Shown here one piece after another: positions 55,841-64,000 of a stretch of DNA of 64,000 bases (positions within the stretch are counted from its first letter, which is position 1; every line of letters starts with the position of its first letter). The notes beneath the pieces were generated by a model. That model had not been told where the DNA came from. It searched no databases and saw only the letters and a list, made by a program, of their open reading frames with translations. The DNA is from Symsagittifera roscoffensis. Taxonomy: Eukaryota > Xenacoelomorpha > Acoela > Convolutidae. Where the stretch lies: NCBI RefSeq assembly GCF_963678635.1, contig NC_087070.1, positions 43,448,988 to 43,512,987 of the forward strand, read 5' to 3'. Position numbers and translations under genes: made by a program.

Positions 55841-57600
55841 CACTGCGTTGTGGGAAGACGTTCTTCAAGGCAACGGTGGATACGGGAAGCCCTGCTTCTT
55901 TCGTGAATAAGAAGACAGCAGATTATATCTTGAAAACTGTTCCATCAGCCAAGGTTCTTACTGTTCAAGAAAGTCCAATCGATACAGTATACGTTGACTA
56001 TAATAGGAAAAGAATTGAACTGATGGGTTCATTAATTCTGGATGTGTCATCTTTGGGCTGGCATGTCAAGTCTGCAAAATTCCTTATTTCGGAAAACCGC
56101 ACACGTTTACTAGGTTTGGATTTGCAGCCCCATTTGGGGGTGAGAACAACGCAAGTTAGACCAAATCGGCCTTTGGTGGGTGAAGTCTCCCAACCAAACC
56201 TGAATATAACGTCTGAGTCTTGGAAAACTCACTTCCATCAGAAATTTCATCGTGTAATTACTAGAGTAGGTAGAGCAAAAAATCATAAAGCATTCTCTAC
56301 ATTCAAGTCCCCACTCGTACCGATTCAGGAAAAAGGAAGGAGGGTTCCGGTGCATATTCAAGACAAAGTTGGTCAGGAAATTCAAAAACTAATTCAAGAA
56401 GGCCACGTGGTCAAACTTAATAAATGTACAAGTGAGAATTTTATTTCTCCGATTGTAATTACGGCTAAGAAGGATGGTTCCATGAAATTGGCTATGGATG
56501 CAAAACCTATGAATGATCAAATTCATAAGAACCAATATCAAATGCCGAACTCGTTGGAACTGTTGGACTCGGCAGCCCAGATAATCACATCGGATACTTT
56601 AGGTGATGTCTGGTTTACGTCCCTAGACTTCAAATATGCATTCAGTCAGATCCCGCTCAGTGATGAAGTTAGTCGTCATTGCAACTTTAATATCGTCTGC
56701 GGAGAACAAACTGGCACGTATCGGTTCAAAACTGGGTTTTATGGGTTAACGGACATGACAAAAGAATTCCAAAAAGCGATGGACAATACCCTCCAGGGTT
56801 TGTCGGGAGTATTCTGTTTCCTGGACGATATTTTGATAGTCTCGAAGGGATCAATCTTGGATCACAATATTCTTGTAGATAAGGTGATAACTCGTTTGGA
56901 TGAAGAAGGTTTCGCTCTGAAACTGTCGAAATGTGACTTCTCTTTGGATCAATTATCTTGGCTAGGCTACGACATCGATTCAGAAGGCTATAGGCCGAGA
57001 CGTTCTAAAATAGAGGCAGTACTAGCTCTGGAACCACCAAGGACGCTCAAGCAACTCCGTTCGTTCATGGGCATACTCAACCATCTACAACGATTTTTGC
57101 CGAACCTTCAGGTCCATTCGGACCAATTACGCCCGTCCTTGAAAGCAAGTAATAAAAGTAAGTTGGTGTGGGGGGAATGCCAACAAACTGCGTTTAGTAA
57201 CATCTTGCAATTGATAGCGAACATCACAAAAATGTATCATTATGACCAAAGCCGGAAATCGCGTGTGAAATGTGACGCCAGTCATAGTGGTTTGGGTGCT
57301 GCGTTAGAACAGGAGATAGAAAAGGATGTTTGGGTCCCTATTGCTTTTGCGTCAAGCTTTCTCAATGATCAGGAAAAGAAATATAGTACTAATGAGTTAG
57401 AACTTCTAGCAATTGTATGGTCGTGTGAGCATTTTCGAAATTATTTGTTGGGGAATCATTTTGTGGTTTTAACTGAACATAAAGCGATTATCTGCGCGTT
57501 AAAGACCAATCGAGTTAACAAAACTAATCAATCACGATTAACCAGATGGGCTGATAGGTTATTGCCTTTCGATTTCGATATTTTCCATATCTCCGGATAA
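55841..57600 (+). pseudogene. pol: G3 protease, reverse transcriptase and RNase H
   Basis: Long open frame in the -1 phase to gag. Protease: VDTGSPASFVNK (DTG at 55876 onward) and LLGLDL. RT: FISPIVITAKKDGSMKLAMD, TSLDFKYAFSQIP (first Asp), FYGLTDMTKEFQ and FLDDILIVSKGS (F-L-D-D active site). RNase H: RVKCDASHSGLGAALEQ, KKYSTNELELLAIVWSC and TEHKAI, with Glu where Asp is usual. The frame meets TAA at 57598-57600 just before KLGLVDYLSRFP, the usual polyprotein continuation, and that continuation then runs to a TGA at 57688. Located at the virus-like particle in living elements. Confidence 0.85.
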
Positions 57601-59073
57601 AAATTGGGTTTAGTGGATTATTTATCCCGTTTCCCAACGTTTGAAGCACCGCGACCAAGCAGTTTTGACAAACAATATGTGGTCAAATGATTAGTCGATT
57701 CTTTGATGCGTGCAATTTCCTGGACGAATGGGCCAGGTGTTGTTCTTTATTAGAAGAATCACCTACTATCACGAAAAACAGCCAGAATTCTGCCGTATCT
57801 AATACAATAAACCTAATTGAGTCATTGGATTTCGGTCAGCCTCGGGCCAGTCGTCCCGTTATGGACAATTCAATAGTTGCATCTAACAAATTTGGAAGCC
57901 TATCGGTAGAGGGCGCCATAATTCAAAACATTCCAGCTACATCGCAAGGCATAAAATCGATAGAGGGCGACAAAAATTTAGACAGTAAATATATCCAACA
58001 ATTCAATACGTTTGTCACTTCTCCGCTAGAGGGCGTCAAAATTGCTGGTTTAAAATCTAGCCAATCAGCGTTGAGAGAAATCATGCAAGTTTTTGTCACT
58101 TTCTCAGCATGGATTACATATTATCTGCCAGTTTTGATTTCAGTGTGGATTATTACTTTGGCCGTTAGTGATTGTGATTTGTTCTTGTCGTTCGTAGATT
58201 TTTTCGTCTTTGTTTCATCGTATCGGATTTGCTGGAGTGTAATCGTATTATTGGGTGCTTTTTATTTCCAGACTGCAATGGACTCTAACACCAACAACAC
58301 AAATGACAGTTTTGAGCAACTTCTTAATCAGTACCTTCCAATCAACCAACATTGGTTTTCCTCAGATAGGGCTCGGCCGCGGTTTCGCGCGGGGGTAGTA
58401 CGTCCCAGAAGGTCGTCAACTTTACAACGCGGAGTGGAGTTGAGGAGTCAATATGCCCGTATATTAGCCAATTTCAGAACAAAAAGGGCCAGGAAAACTA
58501 CATTAACAAATCGTCAACCTCAGTCAGTTCAAAGTCTAGAGATTTTGAAGTCACCAGTGGTCGCTAAGGACCAGAAATCGTTAACCGGGTTGGTGGGCAT
58601 TTTGGATTCCGACGAAGATACCAGTCTATGCCTAATGAAACGAGCACTTATTAACCGGGACTACAAAGGATTTACCGTATCGGCCCCTATATAAAATCCT
58701 TTTGGCATTGTGCAGCGGTGGTTGATGGCTGTATTGTCGTGGACAATAGGATCGCTATTCCCATGTGCCTAAGAAAACCATTATTGTCTCGACTACATAG
58801 GTCGCATGCGGGTCAGTTAGCCATGGTTGATGCTGCGCAATACATCTGGTGGCCCCGAATGCACCGAGATATCGTCCAGCTATGCAAAGATTGTCACCAG
58901 TGCACAAAGTTTGGTAAGAATTCGAAAGCGAACGCTTCATTTAACTCTTCCAAGCCTTTACCCCTCTTGTCTGGTCCTAATGAAGAGCTGCAGCTCGATT
59001 ACGCAAGCCCTCTACTCGATTCGTTTGGTAACAGTATTTATATCTTGGTCGCGATCGACCGTTACTCAAAATA
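57211..59073. repeat. 1.88-kb internal duplication of G3, first copy
   Basis: RNase H to integrase segment repeated at 59090-60952 (offset 1879 bp) with few differences. Confidence 0.95.
57687..59073 (+). pseudogene. pol: G3 hydrophobic linker and integrase N-terminus, first copy, frameshifted
   Basis: The ATG at 57687 overlaps the preceding pol-frame TGA as ATGA. 335 codons follow: polar region, two hydrophobic spans (about residues 134-160 and 165-195), a basic region, then a one-T deletion near 58670 that shifts the frame before the integrase zinc finger (HRSH ... CKDCHQC, open at 58718-59074). Truncated by the duplication joint after AIDRYSK. Confidence 0.85.
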
Positions 59074-59089
59074 GCGAATTGATAGCGAA
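59074..59089. other. Slippage filler at the duplication joint
   Basis: The joint shows atagcgaattg twice before the target sequence atagcgaac resumes: an 11-bp step repeated across the join, with ttgatagcgaa microhomology to the start of the duplicated segment. Confidence 0.8.
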
Positions 59090-60952
59090 TTGATAGCGAA
59101 CATCACAAAAATGTATCATTATGACCAAAGCCGGAAATCGCGTGTGAAATGTGACGCCAGTCATAGTGGTTTGGGTGCTGCGTTAGAACAGGAGATAGAA
59201 AAGGATGTTTGGGTCCCTATTGCTTTTGCGTCAAGCTTTCTCAATGATCAGGAAAAGAAATATAGTACTAATGAGTTAGAACTTCTAGCAATTGTATGGT
59301 CGTGTGAGCATTTTCGAAATTATTTGTTGGGGAATCATTTTGTGGTTTAAACTGAACAAAAAGCGATTATCTGCGCGTTAAAGACCAATCGAGGTAACAA
59401 AACTAATCAATCACGATTAACCAGATGGGCTGATAGGTTATTGCCTTTCGATTTCGATATTTTCCATATCTCCGGATAAAAATTGGGTTTAGTGGATTAT
59501 TTATCCCGTTTCCCAACGTTTGAAGCACCGCGACCAAGCAGTTTTGACAAACAATATGTGGTCAAATGATTAGTCGATTCTTTGATGCGTGCAATTTCCT
59601 GGACGAATGGGCCAGGTGTTGTTCTTTATTAGAAGAATCACCTACTATCACGAAAAACAGCCAGAATTCTGCCGTATCTAATACAATAAACCTAATTGAG
59701 TCATTGGATTTCGGTCAGCCTCGGGCCAGTCGTCCCGTTATGGACAATTCAATAGTTGCATCTAACAAATTTGGAAGCCTATCGGTAGAGGGCGCCATAA
59801 TTCAAAACATTCCAGCTACATCGCAAGGCATAAAATCGATAGAGGGCGACAAAAATTTAGACAGTAAATATATCCAACAATTCAATACGTTTGTCACTTC
59901 TCCGCTAGAGGGCGTCAAAATTGCTGGTTTAAAATCTAGCCAATCAGCGTTGAGAGAAATCATGCAAGTTTTTGTCACTTTCTCAGCATGGATTACATAT
60001 TATCTGCCAGTTTTGATTTCAGTGTGGATTATTACTTTGGCCGTTAGTGATTGTGATTTGTTGTTGTCGTTCGTAGATTTTTTCGTCTTTGTTTCATCGT
60101 ATCGGATTTGCTGGAGTGTAATCGTATTATTGGGTGCTTTTTATTTCCAGACTGCAATGGACTCTAACACCAACAACACAAATGACAGTTTTGAGCAACT
60201 TCTTAATCAGTACCTTCCAATCAACCAACATTGGTTTTCCTCAGATAGGGCTCGGCCGCGGTTTCGCGCGGGGGTAGTACGTCCCAGAAGGTCGTCAACT
60301 TTACAACGCGGAGTGGAGTTGAGGAGTCAATATGCCCGTATATTAGCCAATTTCAGAACAAAAAGGGCCAGGAAAACTACATTAACAAATCGTCAACCTC
60401 AGTCAGTTCAAAGTCTAGAGATTTTGAAGTCACCAGTGGTCGCTAAGGACCAGAAATCGTTAACCGGGTTGGTGGGCATTTTGGATTCCGACGAAGATAC
60501 CAGTCTATGCCTAATGAAACGAGCACTTATTAACCGGGACTACAAAGGATTTTACCGTATCGGCCCCTATATAAAATCCTTTTGGCATTGTGCAGCGGTG
60601 GTTGATGGCTGTATTGTCGTGGACAATAGGATCGCTATTCCCATGTGCCTAAGAAAACCATTATTGTCTCGACTACATAGGTCGCATGCGGGTCAGTTAG
60701 CCATGGTTGATGCTGCGCAATACATCTGGTGGCCCCGAATGCACCGAGATATCGTCCAGCTATGCAAAGATTGTCACCAGTGCACAAAGTTTGGTAAGAA
60801 TTCGAAAGCGAACGCTTCATTTAACTCTTCCAAGCCTTTACCCCTCTTGTCTGGTCCTAATGAAGAGCTGCAGCTCGATTACGCAAGCCCTCTACTCGAT
60901 TCGTTTGGTAACAGTATTTATATCTTGGTCGCGATCGACCGTTACTCAAAAT
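59090..60952. repeat. 1.88-kb internal duplication of G3, second copy
   Basis: Starts mid RNase H (IANITKMYHYD) and continues into the full integrase. Its RNase H part carries a stop (GTGGTTTAA at about 59341) absent from the first copy, whereas its integrase frame is intact. Confidence 0.95.
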
Positions 60953-62775
60953 ATCCGTCAGCTATGATTACACGTTCTACGGGAGGACGAAAGATTATTA
61001 AATTTCTTAAATCGTATATTCAACAGCATAGTATCCCCAAATCTATCAAAACTGACCAATATTCTGGTTTTAAGAACAAATTAGTGCAAAATTTTTGTAA
61101 AGATAAAAATATTGCCCAATATTTCTGCCCGGTGGGGGACCATTGTGGTTGCGGTCTAGTAGAAAGTTCGATCCAAACGATTAAACGTCGTTTGGGCGCC
61201 TCGCGGTTGAGTTCGGATTTCTCAAATGTTCAAGATACTCTTAGAAATACTATTGAAGATATTCGGATTACAAAAAACTCTGTTACTGGGGTTTCACCTT
61301 TTGAGCTTCACTTTGGCCGTCCTCCGAATACGGAGCTATCTATTGCGGCTGAGCGTTTATCTACGGGCGTTAATTTAGATAACCAACAATTGGAACGGGA
61401 CCTACTAACACCCGAACAGCGTCGGGAGCAGTGCGATAGCCGACCGAGGATAAAAGTTGTCAGGAAGGGGCAGTCAAGCCCGACGGTGTCTCCATACTTT
61501 GGAGGACCTACGGACTCAGTTTCGGATACACCTCACTATCGCGCACTGGAGAGTCTGGCACATTCCGCCAATCAGTGGCTGACGTTGAAAAAGTCATTGT
61601 CACATCAGGAGGGAGTCAAAGCGTTGAAGACGCTGACGGAAAGAAATCAAGTCCTCGCAGCCACCCTTCGCTCCAATTTGTCTGCTGGTACCCTTAGATT
61701 TAGGAACCAGATGCAAACGGATCAAATTCGTCCGTCGTTACCAAAACGTAATTTGGATTACTTAGTATTGAATGAACCAAATAAAGTCGAAAAATTTAGG
61801 AAATTTCTAAATAGGAAGTCTTACAGAGAACTTTTCAAACCTTTTAAGGGCAAAATTGTGCGGATCACTGGGTCCACATATATTTCTGATAAGGGAAAAG
61901 TGATTAGAAGAAATCATTTGGCGGTACGTCTTAAATCAACCGATCTAAGTTTTTCAGGCAAACAACTAACGCCTGTCAAGAAGGGGCAAAAACGCCCCAT
62001 TGTGTCATCTTCACCGTCATCATCAGAAGACAATCGGCCTCTCAAACAATCGAGTTCACGCCAACGAATCACAGCCAAAACTGTAAAGGTACCTGCTCAC
62101 CCGAAATTCCTATCTCTGCCAACTTCATATACTCCATCTCGTGGCCAAATTGTATCAACTAAGTCAAAGCACACTTCAATCTCGAAGGCTCCAGGCGTAC
62201 AGATTATTCCTTTTCCACAACACTCTACTCCAGTAGTAGACTTAACGGCATCTTCTTCCACTTCTGGAAATCAAGGAACGGAGGTTCCCATCAGTATTAA
62301 ACCAAATTCACCAGCTTCAGTAAAAAATCCAGTATGTCCAGACCTCATCCCCATTTCTTTAGACGATGAGTCTTTAATTCCGAAATCTCAAGAAAGAACT
62401 TCGACAAGTTTGGCAGCATCGGGCCTTCCCACCCAAGATGGTCCCGGCATAATGTCCGAACCGGATGGAAATATATCATCTTCTTCGAATTCGTCTCGTG
62501 CCTCTTCACGATGGAAAAAGCAGACAACATTTTACGGCAGTCCCATCAGACATTCCGTGAATATCATTCAAACACAGTCGATGTCTACACCTCCGTCAAC
62601 TCCTGCTTCGCCGGACAAGAAAGTTCGTTTTGTCGTGGCTAATCCAGAACTAGTAAACCAAGCAGGACAGTCTCGGGTTGTTCTTCCCGATGATTCTGAA
62701 GGCTTATATAGAGAATTCACGCGCTTCCCTAAAAAGAGTTCTTCCGACCATCCATTGCGTCGTTCAGACAAATAA
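59566..62775 (+). CDS. pol: G3 hydrophobic linker, integrase and Ser/Pro-rich tail (1069 residues, open)
   Basis: Residues 1-130 polar; 134-160 and 165-195 hydrophobic, membrane-like; 228-270 basic (RARPRFRAG, TKRARK). Integrase zinc finger: H371, H374, C403, C406 with WWPRMHRDI between. Catalytic core: D438 (LQLDYAS), D497 (KTDQYSGF), E533 (GLVESSIQ), giving the D,D-35-E spacing. From about 620 a long tail rich in Ser, Pro, Lys and Thr to residue 1069. In gypsy elements this region is the 3' part of a single Gag-Pol; here it begins at a separate ATG after a stop, within a defective element, so independent expression is uncertain. The hydrophobic insert is unusual for this position. Confidence 0.85.
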   Translation: MISRFFDACNFLDEWARCCSLLEESPTITKNSQNSAVSNTINLIESLDFGQPRASRPVMDNSIVASNKFGSLSVEGAIIQNIPATSQGIKSIEGDKNLDSKYIQQFNTFVTSPLEGVKIAGLKSSQSALREIMQVFVTFSAWITYYLPVLISVWIITLAVSDCDLLLSFVDFFVFVSSYRICWSVIVLLGAFYFQTAMDSNTNNTNDSFEQLLNQYLPINQHWFSSDRARPRFRAGVVRPRRSSTLQRGVELRSQYARILANFRTKRARKTTLTNRQPQSVQSLEILKSPVVAKDQKSLTGLVGILDSDEDTSLCLMKRALINRDYKGFYRIGPYIKSFWHCAAVVDGCIVVDNRIAIPMCLRKPLLSRLHRSHAGQLAMVDAAQYIWWPRMHRDIVQLCKDCHQCTKFGKNSKANASFNSSKPLPLLSGPNEELQLDYASPLLDSFGNSIYILVAIDRYSKYPSAMITRSTGGRKIIKFLKSYIQQHSIPKSIKTDQYSGFKNKLVQNFCKDKNIAQYFCPVGDHCGCGLVESSIQTIKRRLGASRLSSDFSNVQDTLRNTIEDIRITKNSVTGVSPFELHFGRPPNTELSIAAERLSTGVNLDNQQLERDLLTPEQRREQCDSRPRIKVVRKGQSSPTVSPYFGGPTDSVSDTPHYRALESLAHSANQWLTLKKSLSHQEGVKALKTLTERNQVLAATLRSNLSAGTLRFRNQMQTDQIRPSLPKRNLDYLVLNEPNKVEKFRKFLNRKSYRELFKPFKGKIVRITGSTYISDKGKVIRRNHLAVRLKSTDLSFSGKQLTPVKKGQKRPIVSSSPSSSEDNRPLKQSSSRQRITAKTVKVPAHPKFLSLPTSYTPSRGQIVSTKSKHTSISKAPGVQIIPFPQHSTPVVDLTASSSTSGNQGTEVPISIKPNSPASVKNPVCPDLIPISLDDESLIPKSQERTSTSLAASGLPTQDGPGIMSEPDGNISSSSNSSRASSRWKKQTTFYGSPIRHSVNIIQTQSMSTPPSTPASPDKKVRFVVANPELVNQAGQSRVVLPDDSEGLYREFTRFPKKSSSDHPLRRSDK

Positions 62776-62964
62776 AACTTTTCGTACCTTCGAACTAGCT
62801 AAAACTTACAAAACTTTCGTTTTCTCCCTCAAGTCACATCAGTTCATTTGTAAAACTCCTAGTGTTTTATCTGATACAAGAAGTACTGTTTAACGTCCGT
62901 GAGGGCACATATTTAGTAATTTTTTCTCACAGTAAAGAAATTCAAAGGTTGTTTGAATTTTTCC

Positions 62965-62977
62965 CGAGAGGGGGAAA
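62965..62977 (+). other. G3 polypurine tract
   Basis: gagagggggaaa directly precedes the 3' LTR, a textbook plus-strand primer site. Confidence 0.85.
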
Positions 62978-63272
62978 TGTGGTGTGGCGTAGTTTATTAG
63001 ATTATTATGACGTCATTAGTGTGCTAGTTATTCGTGCTAAACTCGCCTTTTGTTTATCAAGGTCGCGACCGACCTGCCAATCCTTTCTAGATTTATCATC
63101 AAGTGCTCTCATTCATTCTGTCTCAACTTATGAAAGATTTAAGTTGTATTTAAAAGATTTGTCATGACATTATCTACGTAACTGAAACTATCTATATTCT
63201 TTACAATATTATTTATACATAAAACAAGGAGAATTGATTCTTGTTTTAACAACTGTTCTTTAAACATTCACA
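62978..63272 (+). repeat. G3 3' LTR
   Basis: 295 bp, differing from the first LTR at two positions by eye (near 63206 and 63264). TGACGTCA at 63008-63015. Followed by the target duplication tccac. Confidence 0.95.
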
Positions 63273-63558
63273 TCCACAAGAAATTCTGAAATATAAAATC
63301 CCTTTTTGAAAGTAGAAGTCATCCAGGTTTGCTCGCTCTATTTGCACTTTCGTGATTAGAAAACGCAATTTGCTTTTCCTTTTGAAATGACCTTGAGGAA
63401 AAAAAATCAAGTCGCCAAAAAAAAACAAATTAGAGCGTGAACATCTTCAAGACAATTTCCTGAAACTCAAACCGAAAAAAACTAGACTTAAATAAGTGTG
63501 TTCACTTCGTTAATTGACACTTGAAACAAGAGAGACAAAAAGATGATCTACTGAGTAC

Positions 63559-63713
63559 CTGTTCCATGTTGTCTGTGATGTGTATGACGAATGCCCGGGC
63601 AGGCCCACAGCACTGTCGCATGCAGAGGTCACTCTCCTCCATCGCGTAGTACACCTGCTGACCCAGCGTGTTCTTCAACACATATCTATTCTTCGTCTCC
63701 CAACCCGTGAATG
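63559..63713 (-). CDS. PLSCR: Scramblase exon A (first visible)
   Basis: Acceptor ttgtag at 63717-63714 and donor GAACAG|gtactc at 63558. 155 bp: 2 bases completing an upstream codon plus 51 codons. Reads FTGWETKNRYVLKNTLGQ, then VYYAMEESDLC and MRQCCGPARAF, ending FVIHITDNMEQ, matching the family pattern (ETxNxYxIKNxxGQxVYFAxEExxxCxRxCCGxxRxFxxxIxDNxxxEV). The adjacent cysteines RQCC are candidate palmitoylation sites. Confidence 0.88.
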
Positions 63714-64000
63714 CTACAACACAAAAAGTAAGTTAAATATCAATTAAAAAAACAGCAGCGGGGTATATTATAATAAACGGCCCAAAAATGGACGTTTTAG
63801 CTGTTTTAAAAGTTTGATCATGATGCTCGAATCTGATTGGTTGAAATTAGTATCATCAAAAAAATCTGTGTTTTCAATTAAAACTGAAACTCAATTAACA
63901 GTTTGATAATTTTGGGCAGTATAGTAGAGAAGAAACCAACAGCACAATTTTTCAGATCTCGTTAACAAATCCACACCCCCTATGATAACCATTAATCACC
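63714..64000. other. Scramblase intron upstream of exon A
   Basis: Minus-strand intron leading to the exon A acceptor (pyrimidine-rich ...ttttgtgttgtag). No further exon is recognised before the window edge. Confidence 0.5.

Larger units (their letters stand above)
52828..63272 (+). mobile_element. Ty3/gypsy LTR retrotransposon G3, young but rearranged
   Basis: Bounded by LTRs at 52828-53122 and 62978-63272 that I see differing at two bases, with a 5-bp target duplication TCCAC (52823-52827 and 63273-63277). Order: LTR, gag, protease-RT-RNase H, hydrophobic linker, integrase, Ser/Pro-rich tail, polypurine tract, LTR. Two internal tandem duplications (52213-55653 and 57211-60952) expand it. 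Stops in gag and near the RNase H end, plus a frameshift in one copy, make this copy defective. Inserted in the scramblase A/B intron, sense strand opposite to the gene. Confidence 0.95.
42775..63713 (-). other. PLSCR: Phospholipid scramblase gene, five visible exons (5' end outside window)
   Basis: Five minus-strand exons join in frame with GT..AG introns: 63713-63559, 48413-48262, 46952-46664, 44177-44016 and 42819-42775 (stop TGA at 42777-42775). Together they encode the scramblase core from just before NRYVLKN to the C-terminal membrane segment. The N-terminal Pro-rich region and first core strands must lie beyond 64000. Scramblases are C-terminally anchored, often palmitoylated beta-barrel-like proteins that move lipids between leaflets or act in signalling; which role applies here is unknown. 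The ~14.8-kb second visible intron region (48414-63558) is packed with transposons. Which PLSCR subtype this is cannot be told. Confidence 0.85.

Noticed and set aside
57209-59100. Two independent gypsy insertions instead of an internal duplication
   Set aside because: No LTR lies between the two RNase H-integrase segments and the joint shows slippage of an 11-bp unit, so a tandem duplication fits better.

Overview
The window is AT-rich animal DNA. The evidence is a spliced phospholipid scramblase gene with canonical GT..AG introns, animal-type Ty3/gypsy retrotransposons, an RLE-type LINE, a FLYWCH-type MULE transposase, tRNA-derived SINE-like repeats and many MITEs. I see nothing bacterial (no operons, no CRISPR). 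I cannot name the species; an invertebrate is my inference from the transposon mix.

Layout. 1-8.2 kb: mostly non-coding AT-rich DNA with one open frame at the left edge, a decayed hAT-like MITE and three copies of a ~0.5 kb unknown repeat. 8.2-11.6 kb: decayed gypsy element G1 (+), interrupted by a 990-bp MITE-like element. 11.7-15.2 kb: a broken RLE-type LINE on the minus strand, flanked by inverted gypsy fragments. 16.4-37.3 kb: an array of a ~6-kb unit (copies A, B, C) carrying genes for small secreted two-cysteine proteins that I do not recognise: two intact copies (17.4 and 31.7 kb), one divergent relative (16.4 kb) and one remnant (29.5 kb). Copy A is interrupted by gypsy element G2 (18253-24116), and copy C supplies the empty site. 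Copy A also ends in a 35-bp minisatellite (28.4-29.2 kb) that is single-copy in unit C. 37.6-40.35 kb: nested AAAT-rich tandem repeats.

42.8-63.7 kb: five exons of a phospholipid scramblase gene on the minus strand; its 5' exons lie beyond the right edge. The intron between the first two visible exons is about 15 kb. It holds a non-autonomous MULE relative with a perfect 8-bp target duplication, an apparently intact autonomous MULE with its own perfect 8-bp duplication, three copies of a foldback MITE with 9-bp duplications, and a young gypsy element G3 (52828-63272, 5-bp duplication TCCAC). G3 carries two internal tandem duplications, one of which also copies host DNA.

The strongest candidates for something new are the secreted mini-protein family in its 6-kb repeat unit, a hydrophobic membrane-like segment between RNase H and integrase in G3, the shared design in which the gag ATG is completed by the last base of the LTR next to a tRNA-Ser-like primer site, and several unrelated elements whose terminal inverted repeats are themselves made of short tandem repeats.
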